The position numbers and the translations under genes are program-made. The notes beneath the pieces are model-generated. The model worked only from the letters and a program-made list of their open reading frames with translations, was not told the origin of the DNA and made no database searches. Below are positions 17,321-26,770 of a stretch of DNA of 64,000 bases, in pieces. Origin of the DNA: CAWFGW01 sp963815495 (lineage in GTDB: Bacteria; Bacteroidota; Bacteroidia; Cytophagales; JAAEPT01); NCBI GenBank assembly GCA_963815495.1, contig CAWFGW010000033.1:76690-140689 (forward strand). Direction: 5' to 3'. Within the stretch, counting starts at the first letter, position 1. Each line of letters opens with the position of its first letter.

Positions 17321-19593
17321 TTTTTCAGCGAATGATGATTTTGTGCGTCTACCACAGCTATGGCAACCATGTTAACAATTTCTCTAACTGAGCTACCTAG
17401 TTGTAACACATGCACCGGTTTTTTCATCCCCATTAATATCGGTCCTATTGTTTCCGCGCCACCAATTTCCATCATCAGTTTATAAGCGATGTTTCCAGAA
17501 GCTAGGTTAGGGAAAATCAACGTATTAGCGCCTTGTTCAGCTAAAGCACTAAACGGATATAGCTCTTTATGAAGCTCTTTGTTTAAAGCAATATTCGCCT
17601 GTACATCCCCATCGATAATTAAGTCAGGGAATTTTTTCTTCATTATTGCAGTCGCTTTAGTGACCTTTAGAGGCAATTCTCCTTCCGAAGAACCAAAGTT
17701 AGAATAAGAAAGCATGGCAATTCGAGGTTCCGTATCGAAAAACCGTACTGCTCGAGCAGAAAGAGTTGCGATATCAACCAATGCACTTTCGTCTGGGTTC
17801 ACATTTAACGTGGTGTCGGCAAAGAAGAAAGTACCTTTTTTAGTTAGCATGATATACATACCAGCCACTCTATTAACCTCATCTTCCACGCCAATAATTT
17901 GTAGTGCTGGACGAATTGTTGTAGGATAATCAGTTGTTAAACCAGAAATTAATGCATCAGCCTCACCTAAGTTGACCATCATTGATCCATAAGCATTACG
18001 CTCACGCATTTTTCGGTAGGCTTCATACTGAGTCATTCCTTTGCGTTGTCGCTTGATAAATAGCTCGTTCGCATATTCTTTGCGCTTTTCTTTTTCTTCA
18101 ACAGGGTCAATAATCTGACAAGAATCCAGTTCTAAGCTATTTTCTTTGATGAGTTCGTGAATTTTATCTTTGTTGCCTAATAATATTGGTTGACAGATTC
18201 CTTCCTCTATACATATTTGAGCAGCTTTTAGTATTTTATCATTGTCAGCTTCAGCAAAAACAATGCGTTTAGGATTTTCTTTCGCACGGTTGATCATTCG
18301 TGAAACTAATTTTTGATCGATGCCTATGCGTTGATGTAACTCTTGTTCGTATTGTACCCAGTCAATAATTGGCTTTTTAGCGACTCCGCTTTCCATAGCA
18401 GCTTTAGCTACTGCTGGAGAAATTCTGGTAATCAACCGGGTGTCTAAAGGTTTCGGAATTAAGTAATCTTTTCCAAAAGCTATTTTTTTATCACCATAAG
18501 CTTTTTGAACCATGTCAGGTACTGCTTCTTTTGCCATTTCTGCCAATGCCCTTACAGAAGCAAGTTTCATTTCTTCATTAATGGCAGTAGCTCTAACATC
18601 CAATGCACCTCTAAAGATATAAGGAAAACCGAGTACATTATTGACCTGGTTAGGATGATCTGAACGACCAGTTGCCATGATGATGTCGTCACGTGTGGCC
18701 ATGGCTAAATCGTAATCAATTTCAGGATCTGGGTTAGCCAAAGCAAAAACCACAGGGTCTTTAGCCATCGTTTTTAAAGCTTCCGGGCTAAGTACATCTC
18801 CTTTTGATAAACCTATGAAAACATCCGCACCATTAACAGCTTCTTCAAGCGTATTTAAGTCTTTTGTTGTTGCAAACTGCGCTTTACTTGCATCCATGTT
18901 TGCACGATCAGCTCTGATTACTCCTTTGCTATCGAGCATAATTATGTTTTCTTTTTTTGCTCCTAATGAGCAATATAAAAGGGTGCATGAAATGGCGGCA
19001 GCACCAGCTCCGTTAATTACAATGGTTACTTTACTTAAATTTTTCCCATTTATTTCAAGTGCGTTTAACAAAGCTGCAGCTGAAATAATAGCTGTCCCGT
19101 GCTGATCATCGTGCATCACAGGAATGTTCATTTTTTCGCGTAATTCTTGCTCTATTTTAAAACTTTCTGGTGCTTTAATATCTTCTAAGTTCACACCTCC
19201 AAAAGTTGGTTCTAACGCTTTTACTATTTGAATAAATTTGTCAGGATCCGTTTCATCAATTTCAATATCAAAAACATCTATGCCAGCAAATTTTTTGAAA
19301 AGCACACCTTTTCCTTCCATAACTGGTTTTGAAGCTAAGGCACCAATGTTTCCTAAACCTAATACGGCTGTTCCATTCGAGATTACTGCAACAAGATTTC
19401 CTTTGGCTGTGTAGCGATAAACCTCTTCAGGATTTTCAGCTATTTCCTCACAAGGAACAGCAACGCCAGGCGAATATGCTAAGGCTAAATCTCTTTGTGA
19501 AGACAGCATTTTGGTGGGTACAACTTCAATTTTTCCGGGCTGACCGGCTTCGTGATACCGAAGGGCATCAAGTCTTTTTGATTGTTTACTCAT
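17317..19593 (-). CDS. maeB: NADP-dependent malic enzyme with phosphotransacetylase-like domain
   Basis: Decarboxylates malate to pyruvate with reduction of NADP. It is the MaeB architecture: malic enzyme domain at about residues 1-425 (SSQRDLALAYSPGVAVPC, GTAVLGLGNIGALASKPVMEG, and the Rossmann part INGAGAAAISCTLLYCSLG). A phosphate acetyltransferase-like domain follows at about 430-758, usually catalytically inactive and regulatory (acetyl-CoA inhibition in E. coli). The 758-residue length matches E. coli MaeB. It overlaps ruvA by four bases and directly follows the DUF4837 gene. The malic enzyme-ruvA-sprA order recurs in flavobacteria. Confidence 0.95.
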   Translation of the reverse strand: MSKQSKRLDALRYHEAGQPGKIEVVPTKMLSSQRDLALAYSPGVAVPCEEIAENPEEVYRYTAKGNLVAVISNGTAVLGLGNIGALASKPVMEGKGVLFKKFAGIDVFDIEIDETDPDKFIQIVKALEPTFGGVNLEDIKAPESFKIEQELREKMNIPVMHDDQHGTAIISAAALLNALEINGKNLSKVTIVINGAGAAAISCTLLYCSLGAKKENIIMLDSKGVIRADRANMDASKAQFATTKDLNTLEEAVNGADVFIGLSKGDVLSPEALKTMAKDPVVFALANPDPEIDYDLAMATRDDIIMATGRSDHPNQVNNVLGFPYIFRGALDVRATAINEEMKLASVRALAEMAKEAVPDMVQKAYGDKKIAFGKDYLIPKPLDTRLITRISPAVAKAAMESGVAKKPIIDWVQYEQELHQRIGIDQKLVSRMINRAKENPKRIVFAEADNDKILKAAQICIEEGICQPILLGNKDKIHELIKENSLELDSCQIIDPVEEKEKRKEYANELFIKRQRKGMTQYEAYRKMRERNAYGSMMVNLGEADALISGLTTDYPTTIRPALQIIGVEDEVNRVAGMYIMLTKKGTFFFADTTLNVNPDESALVDIATLSARAVRFFDTEPRIAMLSYSNFGSSEGELPLKVTKATAIMKKKFPDLIIDGDVQANIALNKELHKELYPFSALAEQGANTLIFPNLASGNIAYKLMMEIGGAETIGPILMGMKKPVHVLQLGSSVREIVNMVAIAVVDAQNHHSLKK

Positions 19594-20643
19594 CTAATTG
19601 CCTGGTTCAAAGGTTCGAATAATAGCTTCTAAACTGCGAATATAATTTAATTTTTCTTGCCCAGGGGCATAAACAAAGCCTTCTATGTAATATATCTGAT
19701 CATTTGTTTTACTTTTTAGCGTTCGGCTGATGTAAGAACCACCCATTGCACGGTTTTTTATTTTCCAAAGCCCCCATAAATATTTAGAGTAGCTAGTGCT
19801 GTCAGAAGTGGTTTTTGTGATAGGTGAAATGCTGGTTTCTCGCATCATATAACTTGAATCTTGCTTATTAGCAAAAATGTGTTGCTGACTTACATGGTCG
19901 CGCCATGTAAGTATTTCGTCTGTTGAGAAAGCAGTTTCATTATCATAAGGTTTAGAAGTGAAAAAGATGTTTAAATCAGCTTCAGGTGTGACATTTCTAA
20001 ACCAAATGAAGTTTTTTTCTTGTACTGCAACTTCGTAATTTTTAGGAAGTTGAAGTTGTACATTGTATTCATTTTTTAGGCGTTTTGTTAATAATGGGTT
20101 AGTGGGTTCGCTCCATAGTTTATTTTGATATTGGGACATGAGTTCGTCAGCAACGACTTCTTGGATGGCTTTTTTATTTTCGACAAGGCTTTTATTCAAA
20201 TAATAATCTTCTTTAGAGATCAAAAAAAGTATTGTTTGATTCTTAGAAAAAACATCTTTTTGTCTGTAAATAGTATAGGAGTTATTACTTTTTACTTTTT
20301 CGATAGCATGTTTAGAAACCATTTTTTTTAACAAAGGATTTGATTCTATTCTTTCCAATGTTGTGGGAATAAAAATAAAATGGTGTTTTGTAAATATTCC
20401 TCCAAAATGTTCTTCAGGAAAGAAAGAGATATGAAAAAAAGGTTCTGGATTAATAATGCCAGGGTGAGCTTCTTTCACTATTTTCCGAATTGATTCACCT
20501 GTCTCGCCTTGCCAGGTGAGCGAGTCGGTCACTAGGAGAATTTCCTCAAGGCTACCGCTTGATTTGGGTTTATTATCATCAATAGAGGTCTGTGTGCAGC
20601 TCAATAGGGATGACGTAATAAGTAATAGGATAAGGTTTTTCAT
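19594..20643 (-). CDS. DUF4837 family lipoprotein
   Basis: A Bacteroidota-specific lipoprotein of unknown function. I place the start at the second in-frame ATG (20643) because it begins a clean lipoprotein signal, MKNLILLLITSSLLSC, with the lipobox Cys at residue 16; the longer reading frame adds 20 residues that would spoil it and overlap the upstream gene. The mature part contains the DUF4837 blocks SLEEILLVTDSLTWQGETG, HHFIFIPTTLERI and YYIEGFVYAPGQEKLNYIRS. The stop codon abuts the maeB start. It is probably in the envelope. Confidence 0.82.
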   Translation of the reverse strand: MKNLILLLITSSLLSCTQTSIDDNKPKSSGSLEEILLVTDSLTWQGETGESIRKIVKEAHPGIINPEPFFHISFFPEEHFGGIFTKHHFIFIPTTLERIESNPLLKKMVSKHAIEKVKSNNSYTIYRQKDVFSKNQTILFLISKEDYYLNKSLVENKKAIQEVVADELMSQYQNKLWSEPTNPLLTKRLKNEYNVQLQLPKNYEVAVQEKNFIWFRNVTPEADLNIFFTSKPYDNETAFSTDEILTWRDHVSQQHIFANKQDSSYMMRETSISPITKTTSDSTSYSKYLWGLWKIKNRAMGGSYISRTLKSKTNDQIYYIEGFVYAPGQEKLNYIRSLEAIIRTFEPGN

Positions 20644-20683
20644 ACAATAAGTTGAAGGAAATGGATGAGAGTAGGTTGAACTC

Positions 20684-21001
20684 CTATATATCCATTTCTT
20701 CAACCAATTCTAACATAGTACTAAATAAGAGGCATTTTTCACCGAAAGTGGCTTGTAAATGGTTAGCGATTTTTTCTTCAAATTCTAATTTAAATAACTG
20801 ACCATCATGCATAGTATTTGTGGTCAATTGGCATGAATAGTTGACTAATTCGGGATCTTGTTGATGATGCACTTTTAAAAGTTTATACTCTTCAAAATAT
20901 CCTGATTGACGAATTAAAGGCAAATAGAAAACAGAAAGCCAATCTCTAAATTGGTCGATGGATGTTATTTCAATACAGAAAGTGGTATTATATACAATCA
21001 T
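20684..21001 (-). CDS. DUF4286 family protein
   Basis: A 105-residue soluble protein of the DUF4286 family, opening MIVYNTTFCIEI and having the DPELVNYSCQLT and FGEKCLLFSTMLELVEE blocks. The fold is probably a small ferredoxin-like alpha-beta unit, by analogy with similar short families; the role is unknown. It is the first gene of the minus-strand run leading to maeB-ruvA-sprA and lies 40 bases upstream of the DUF4837 lipoprotein start. Confidence 0.8.
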   Translation of the reverse strand: MIVYNTTFCIEITSIDQFRDWLSVFYLPLIRQSGYFEEYKLLKVHHQQDPELVNYSCQLTTNTMHDGQLFKLEFEEKIANHLQATFGEKCLLFSTMLELVEEMDI

Positions 21002-21375
21002 ATATGTGGTTTTTGCTACTAATTTATTTTTAAAAGTTCTAACGTAACTTAATAGCTTAAAATTACAGTATTCATAATGAATTCACGAGTACATCAATTT
21101 CTTTTTCATTTACTTTTTTCTGGAATAGGTCAATTTTTGCCTTACAGGTATAATTTCTGTTGATGAATTACAAGAGATTATTTGTAGATGAAGTTAAAAT
21201 AACTTACACGAATAAGTGTTAGGGTAGGTACTAGGTAATTTAAAGAGGACAAGTTAAAAGTGTTGTTACAAAGAATTTTTCAGTAACTTTTCTGTAGCTA
21301 TTGAGTATAAGTCGCTATATTTCGGATTAGGCTAATTCTTTATTTCATGATTATTAAAAGCCACTAGCTATAGGG
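21002..21375. other. Divergent intergenic region without a gene
   Basis: These 374 bases lie between the divergently transcribed DUF4286 and MFS genes. They have frequent stops in all frames and no convincing coding sequence. I found no full TTTG-N20-TAnnTTTG promoter; TATATTTC at about 21316 is one base off the -7 consensus. No strong hairpin, repeat or RNA gene was seen. Confidence 0.6.
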
Positions 21376-22653
21376 ATGAGACATTTAAGAAACAGTAAAG
21401 ACATTTATGTTGATTATAAAAAACCATTGACCATTGTAAAAATAATTTTTTTATGTTGGGGGTTTATTACAGTTGTCAACCCTTTCTTAATAAGAGAATT
21501 AAGTCATGGTGTAGGTTTTACTGACAAACAAAATAGTTTGTTAGATTACGTTTTTTATGCTTCGTATTTTGTTTTTGGATTAGCTGGAGCTACTCTAATT
21601 AACAAATTTGGTTTCAAAAAGGCATTAATGTATGGCTTGGGAGTCGCGGCATCTTCTGTGTTTTTAATGGTAACTGGTGCTCGTTCTGCAGATTTTAACT
21701 TGATATTTATAGCAGTCGTTATCCAAGGAGCTGGGTTTTCTATACTACAAGTAGCAGCTAATCCCTATGTGATTTTAATAGGTAAACCAGAAGAGGGTTC
21801 TTCACGGTTGTCAGCAGCGGGAGCTTACAATTCATTCGGTACTTGGTTAGCGCCATTAATGGGGTCTTTAATTGCTGCTGCGGGCGTTCCTCAAGATTTA
21901 TTAGATGGTCAAAATTTAATAGCGATTCAATCATATAAAACTGAACTTGTAGTATTACCTTATGTTTTAATTACAGTAGTTTTTGTTGGGATGATTGTTT
22001 TAGTGAATTTTTCAGACATTCCTGAAATAGATTCTATCAAGGAAATTGACACCAATGTTAAGGATGATAATCGTAAATATGTATTACAATACAAACATGT
22101 GGTGCTTGGCTTTTTCGCTGTTTTCTTTTACGTGGGTGCTGAGGTTAGCATTGCCAGCAAACTTTATGAGTTTCTTAAGGCACACATCGAAGATGATAAC
22201 TTAAAAGGATCCATTAGTTATATTATTCCTTATTACTGGGGTGGAGCAATGGTAGGAAGATTTGTCGGTGCAGAGATATTAAAAGAATCGAAGACCTCAA
22301 AAGTTTTGTTTGGAGCGACTTTACTTGCAATAATTTTTTTAGTTATGGCAATATCAACACCTACTCAAGGAGCGATGTTTATGATTTTGGGAGTAGGGTT
22401 ATTTAATTCAGTAATGTGGCCAACAATTTTTGAATTAGGGGTTCATGGACTAGGTAAATTTACTGCTTACGCTTCTAGTATTTTAATCATGGGTATTGTT
22501 GGTGGAGCGGCAGTGCCATTCGTAATGAATACGATGATTGAAGAATACAATTTTAGCTTAAATGCAGCTTTGTGTGTTCCAATAGGTTGTTATCTCTATA
22601 TTGCTTTTTATGCTTTAAAAGGGCATAAATACGAAATGAAAGATATGTATTAA
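21376..22653 (+). CDS. Sugar MFS transporter (FucP-like)
   Basis: A 425-residue major facilitator transporter with about 12 membrane segments. It resembles the fucose/glucose/galactose:H+ symporter branch: WGFITVVNPFLIRELSHGVGFT in the first helix region (given here as WGFITVVNPF), QGAGFSILQVAANPYV in helix 4 and SRLSAAGAYNSFGTWLAP in helix 5. These are the hallmark asparagine/proline motifs of FucP and GlcP. It would import a hexose or 6-deoxyhexose; the substrate cannot be fixed from sequence. It is monocistronic, with a convergent M61 peptidase downstream. Confidence 0.85.
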   Translation: MRHLRNSKDIYVDYKKPLTIVKIIFLCWGFITVVNPFLIRELSHGVGFTDKQNSLLDYVFYASYFVFGLAGATLINKFGFKKALMYGLGVAASSVFLMVTGARSADFNLIFIAVVIQGAGFSILQVAANPYVILIGKPEEGSSRLSAAGAYNSFGTWLAPLMGSLIAAAGVPQDLLDGQNLIAIQSYKTELVVLPYVLITVVFVGMIVLVNFSDIPEIDSIKEIDTNVKDDNRKYVLQYKHVVLGFFAVFFYVGAEVSIASKLYEFLKAHIEDDNLKGSISYIIPYYWGGAMVGRFVGAEILKESKTSKVLFGATLLAIIFLVMAISTPTQGAMFMILGVGLFNSVMWPTIFELGVHGLGKFTAYASSILIMGIVGGAAVPFVMNTMIEEYNFSLNAALCVPIGCYLYIAFYALKGHKYEMKDMY

Positions 22654-22726
22654 AATTTCTAGTAGACTGAAAATTCACTACTAAGGGTGATATAATTGAA
22701 GCTTTCATAGCTACCGTAGCCTGTCA

Positions 22727-24337
22727 TTAAAATTCAATCCATAACGATTTATTTTCTTTGATTTTACTTATTTGGTAAAACCCTAAATGACTCTCATTAC
22801 TATTGAGTTGAAATTGAATTGACACATTATTTCTCTCAATATTAAATAAGTTTTTTTCATGCTTTTCGATTACATCGCCAAGCATCAATTTTTTTTCTGA
22901 TTCTGAGTTTTTAGCAATATAATAGATTTGTTTTTTATCATTTCGGATAATCGTTTTTAGTCCATAAAGCCGCTCTAGCTCATCGGAGCTTTCTTGTTTT
23001 ATAAAATCAAAACCTACTTTTGGTAGTAACTCTTTTAGTTCCATTTCAATAGGCTTGTTGCCGAAAATATAGTTGGTAAAATAGGTGGTGCCATCAATAT
23101 ATTGTTCAATAATTTGCAAATAGTCAGTAGTAGAATAACCCTTCTTAGTATCTCCAAATTCACGCCATAAATCTAACATGACATTTTGAAGCGAATGTTT
23201 ACCATTAGACTCAATAATGATTTTTAAGTCCAGCAGTAAAGCACATAAGGCTCCCTCATTATATATGGATACCTTCCGGTGGGGCGCACCCAATTTGTAG
23301 CCGTCAAGCCATAAATCCATCGAAGATTCAATCAAAGTTGAGGTTTCTCGTCCGTCATTTTGAAAGTGTTTTTTTAAAAGGTTGTTCACCTCAATTAAAT
23401 ATTCTTCTAAAGAAAAAACACCACTCTTATAAAGCATTAAATCTCCATAATAAGTTGTGAGACCTTCAGTAATGAAGCCAGTAGTGTGATAGGTTTCCGT
23501 TGAGAAATCATAGGGTACCATCTCTTTCGGACGAATACGTGTCACATTCCATGCATGAAAAAGCTCATGAGAACTTACACCTAATAATTCTTTATAGAGT
23601 TCTGCAGAGTTTAGGTCTTTGTCTGGACCTAAAGTAATGACTGTAGCGTTTTGGTGCTCCACACCATGATAGTGCTTATATGGTAATGCTTGTATTAAAA
23701 AGTGATAATCAGTTGAAGGGAATGAGCCGCCAAAAAAGTCAACTTGTGTTTGTGTGAACCGTTTGAAGTCAGTCAAAAGTTGGGTTTCGTCTGGAGTCCA
23801 ATTACCTTGTATATGGATATGAAAAGTAGTTTCACCGACCTGATACTTCAATGATTTTACGGAGCTGGAAGCGATTACGGGACTATCTACCAATTCAGAA
23901 TAACTATCAGCATACAGCGTGTGATGCTGTGTTTTTAAGCTAGAGACGAGGCGATAGGCGTCTGGCAATGAAAATATTATTTCTATAGGTTCGTGTTCTA
24001 AAGTTTCCACCTTTGGAATGCAATTAATAAAATTGAGATAAAGCTGTTCCTCATCCAACCATGAGCTACCAGCATCCATTCGTGCGGCATAAAACTGATA
24101 ACTAATTTCAACTTCACCAGTAGCATTTAATTGCCAACAGTCTTTGTTGATTTTTTTTATTGTACCTATTCCTTTGGTTAAAATGAGCGGATATATATAT
24201 TGAGCATAATTAGCTATTTCATACCTTCCAGGGCGCCAGGCTGGCAATTGGAGTGTAGTAGGTTGCGTAGTTTTAAACTGCAATTTGATGTCGACTAATT
24301 GACGTGTTGGCGTGTGATAAGTGATGAAGATTTTCAT
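22727..24337 (-). CDS. M61 family metallopeptidase
   Basis: A zinc aminopeptidase-like protein of family M61 (glycyl aminopeptidase type). The zinc motif HELFHAWN lies at about residues 257-264 of the 536-residue protein, followed by the downstream glutamate region FITEGLTTYYGDLML. The N-terminal beta domain (ITYHTPTRQLVDIKL, WRPGRYEIANYAQYI) is typical. The PDZ domain that usually follows is weakly recognisable (about 440-536) and probably divergent. I chose the ATG at 24337; the longer frame relies on TTG at 24355. No clear signal peptide is seen, so it may be cytoplasmic. Confidence 0.87.
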   Translation of the reverse strand: MKIFITYHTPTRQLVDIKLQFKTTQPTTLQLPAWRPGRYEIANYAQYIYPLILTKGIGTIKKINKDCWQLNATGEVEISYQFYAARMDAGSSWLDEEQLYLNFINCIPKVETLEHEPIEIIFSLPDAYRLVSSLKTQHHTLYADSYSELVDSPVIASSSVKSLKYQVGETTFHIHIQGNWTPDETQLLTDFKRFTQTQVDFFGGSFPSTDYHFLIQALPYKHYHGVEHQNATVITLGPDKDLNSAELYKELLGVSSHELFHAWNVTRIRPKEMVPYDFSTETYHTTGFITEGLTTYYGDLMLYKSGVFSLEEYLIEVNNLLKKHFQNDGRETSTLIESSMDLWLDGYKLGAPHRKVSIYNEGALCALLLDLKIIIESNGKHSLQNVMLDLWREFGDTKKGYSTTDYLQIIEQYIDGTTYFTNYIFGNKPIEMELKELLPKVGFDFIKQESSDELERLYGLKTIIRNDKKQIYYIAKNSESEKKLMLGDVIEKHEKNLFNIERNNVSIQFQLNSNESHLGFYQISKIKENKSLWIEF

Positions 24338-24382
24338 TGACAGCTTTCTTTTCAAAGTTCTGCCTTCTATTTACTCAAAAGA

Positions 24383-24414
24383 TTTGGTTATCCAAAAAAA
24401 CAATTTTACCTTTG
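24383..24414 (+). promoter_or_regulatory. Bacteroidota-type promoter for rpmH-rnpA
   Basis: TTTG at 24383-24386 and TACCTTTG at 24407-24414 are separated by 20 bases, matching the Bacteroidota sigma-A consensus (TTTG, 19-20 bases, TAnnTTTG). Transcription would start near 24421, leaving a leader of about 95 bases before rpmH. A small hairpin (24480-24494) lies in that leader. Confidence 0.72.
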
Positions 24415-24516
24415 CCTCCCTTTAAAAAGAGAAGATGCGTTAGTGTCTTAGCTTTGAAAATTAAGAAAATCACTCAGATAGGTTGTGGTAACCTGGATAT
24501 TAAAATAGATTGAGAA

Positions 24517-24672
24517 ATGAAAAGAACGTTTCAACCTTCTCGTAGAAAGAGAACGAATAAGCACGGATTCAGAGCCAGAATGGCGACTAAAAGTGGTAGA
24601 GCAGTATTAGCTGCTAGAAGAAGAAAAGGAAGAGCAAAATTGACTACTTCTGACGAGAAATCGCATAAATAA
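24517..24672 (+). CDS. rpmH: 50S ribosomal protein L34
   Basis: A 51-residue, very basic ribosomal protein of the large subunit. It starts MKRTFQPSRRKRTNKHGFR and continues MATKSGRAVLAARRRKGRAK, the unmistakable L34 sequence; the extra C-terminal residues (LTTSDEKSHK) are typical of Bacteroidota. It is followed after 18 bases by rnpA, the standard order in bacteria, and preceded by a well-matched promoter. Confidence 0.98.
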   Translation: MKRTFQPSRRKRTNKHGFRARMATKSGRAVLAARRRKGRAKLTTSDEKSHK

Positions 24673-24690
24673 TCACAATAGGTATGTCGT

Positions 24691-25101
24691 ATGATTAGTA
24701 CAGAACATACCGCTGTGAGTAAAAATACTTTCCGCAAAGTCGAAAGACTTTGCAGTAAAAAAGAAATTGAAGAGTTGTTTTCTAACGGCTCTTCTTTTTA
24801 TTTGTACCCGTTTAGGGTAAAGTATTATTTAGCCAAAAGGGAATATGAACTACCCAAAGTTCTTTTTTCTGTTCCCAAGAAAAAATTTAAACGGGCAGTA
24901 GATCGGAATTTAATCAAACGCAGACTGCGTGAAGCCTATCGCTTGAATAAATCAGTAGTAACCACTTCTTTTGAAGAAGCTGGTATTCAGGTAAATATTG
25001 CATTTATATATACTGACAATGAAAAAATATCCTTTGATATCTTAGAGAATAAACTAATTTTAACACTTGAGCGTTTAGTTCATGCGTTAAAGCAGCTTTA
25101 A
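24691..25101 (+). CDS. rnpA: Ribonuclease P protein component
   Basis: The protein subunit that helps the RNase P RNA bind pre-tRNA and process its 5' end. The RNR motif is present as KFKRAVDRNLIKRRLREAYR, with the N-terminal KVERLCSKKEIEELFSNG substrate-cleft part. At 136 residues it is within the family range. It lies directly after rpmH and 3 bases before the S41 peptidase, so it is the second gene of a six-gene run. Confidence 0.96.
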   Translation: MISTEHTAVSKNTFRKVERLCSKKEIEELFSNGSSFYLYPFRVKYYLAKREYELPKVLFSVPKKKFKRAVDRNLIKRRLREAYRLNKSVVTTSFEEAGIQVNIAFIYTDNEKISFDILENKLILTLERLVHALKQL

Positions 25102-25104
25102 ATT

Positions 25105-26763
25105 ATGAAACTACGAATATCTTATTCCATAACTGCTATTTGTTTAGTGGTGACAACTTTTTTATTATCTTTTGATAGTCCAAATGATCGATATTTTGAT
25201 ATCTCTAAAAACATGGAGATTTTCACTTCAGTCTATTCAGAAGTCAATCGTTATTATGTAGATGAAGTTGACCCCAATGAATTGATGGCGAAAGGTATTG
25301 AGGCCATGTTAGCTTCCTTAGACCCTTACACCAATTATATTCCAGAAAATAAAATTGAGGATTTTCGATTTATCTCGACAGGTCAATATGGAGGTATCGG
25401 TGCTGTGATTGGTAATAGAGATGATAAAATAATGATATTAATGCCGTATGAAGGGTTTCCTGCGGACAAAGCTGGGTTAAAGATTGCCGATGAGTTAATA
25501 GAAATAGATGGGGTAAATGTAGCTGGCAAAAACACATCAGATATCAGTGAGTTGTTAAAGGGGCAAGCAGAAACGACCGTGAGTGTCAAAGTTAAGCGTT
25601 ACGGTAAAGAAGAACTCATCCCAATCAAAATTACCCGAGAAAAAATCACGGTCGAAAGTGTTCCATATTATGGTATGATAAATAAAGAAGTGGGTTATTT
25701 TAAACTTAATTCTTTTACCGAAAATGCTACAAAAGACATTGAAAAAGCTTTAAAAGCCTTGAAAGCACAGGGAGCGAAAAAATTCGTTTTCGATTTAAGA
25801 GGAAATACAGGAGGGTTGTTGAATGAAGCAATTGGCATCGCTAACCTATTCATTGAAAAAGGTAAAGAAGTAGTAAGTACTCGAGGTAAAGTTGAAAAAT
25901 GGAATGCTACACACGTAGCACAGAGTCCCGCATACGATACAGAATCTCCTTTAATTATTCTTACCAATGGTAGAAGTGCTTCTGCTTCGGAAATTGTTTC
26001 TGGAGTGATGCAAGATTATGACAGGGGAATCTTAGTTGGTCGTCAAACCTATGGAAAGGGTTTGGTACAAGCAACAATGCCTATTGCACACAACGCTCAA
26101 TTAAAAGTTACCACAGCAAAATATTATATTCCTAGTGGCAGATGTATTCAAGCGATTGATTATAGTAATAAAGATGGGGAAGGAAAAGCAAAAAAAATCC
26201 CAGATTCGTTATTGGTTGCTTTTAAAACGTTTAATGGAAGAAAAGTATATGATGGAGCAGGAATTTTACCCGATGTTGAAGTAGAATTACCAGAAGCATC
26301 CGATGTATTGGAAGCGCTAGTTGAAAAAAACATTTTATTCGACTATGCTACTAAATATTATTATGAACACGATTCTATTGCTAGTGCACTTGAGTTTTCT
26401 TTGTCAGATCAAGAGTATACTAAGTTTGTGAAATGGGTGGAGGATAATAAGTTGGAATTCAAAATCACTTCTCAGAAGTATTTGGAAGAATTTTCGAAAG
26501 AGATAGCGAATGATTCTATTTTTCAAGTAGATTTCTCTGATGAAATAAAAGCGATGAAAATGAAATTAGAATCAGAAAAAAAGCAAGCCTTATTTACCTA
26601 TAAACAAGAAATTGTAGAGTATTTAGAGAGTGAAATCTGCTCACGTTATTATTTACAAAAAGGCATCGTAGAATCCTCGTTTAATCATGATCCTGACTTG
26701 AATAAAGCTTTGGAAATCCTGAACAATAAAGCGACTTATAATAAGATTTTAGCCAAACAATAA
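25105..26763 (+). CDS. S41 family C-terminal processing peptidase (CtpA-like)
   Basis: A periplasmic serine protease of the carboxyl-terminal processing family. After an N-terminal signal/anchor (about residues 1-24) comes the domain with SVYSEVNRYYVDEVDP, a PDZ domain at about 90-170 (GQYGGIGAVIG, DELIEIDGVNVAG), and the protease core. The core has the catalytic serine within SASASE (291-296) and Lys318 in QTYGKGLVQ, giving the Ser/Lys dyad. A roughly 170-residue C-terminal part follows, usual for the Bacteroidota type. It lies in a run with rnpA upstream and a TauE-type exporter 7 bases downstream. Confidence 0.92.
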   Translation: MKLRISYSITAICLVVTTFLLSFDSPNDRYFDISKNMEIFTSVYSEVNRYYVDEVDPNELMAKGIEAMLASLDPYTNYIPENKIEDFRFISTGQYGGIGAVIGNRDDKIMILMPYEGFPADKAGLKIADELIEIDGVNVAGKNTSDISELLKGQAETTVSVKVKRYGKEELIPIKITREKITVESVPYYGMINKEVGYFKLNSFTENATKDIEKALKALKAQGAKKFVFDLRGNTGGLLNEAIGIANLFIEKGKEVVSTRGKVEKWNATHVAQSPAYDTESPLIILTNGRSASASEIVSGVMQDYDRGILVGRQTYGKGLVQATMPIAHNAQLKVTTAKYYIPSGRCIQAIDYSNKDGEGKAKKIPDSLLVAFKTFNGRKVYDGAGILPDVEVELPEASDVLEALVEKNILFDYATKYYYEHDSIASALEFSLSDQEYTKFVKWVEDNKLEFKITSQKYLEEFSKEIANDSIFQVDFSDEIKAMKMKLESEKKQALFTYKQEIVEYLESEICSRYYLQKGIVESSFNHDPDLNKALEILNNKATYNKILAKQ

Positions 26764-26770
26764 TAATTTC

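Noticed and set aside
22659..22690. Hairpin between the sugar transporter and the M61 peptidase
   Set aside because: Only a 6-base stem (TAGTAG/CTACTA) with a long loop and no T-run; not convincing as a terminator.
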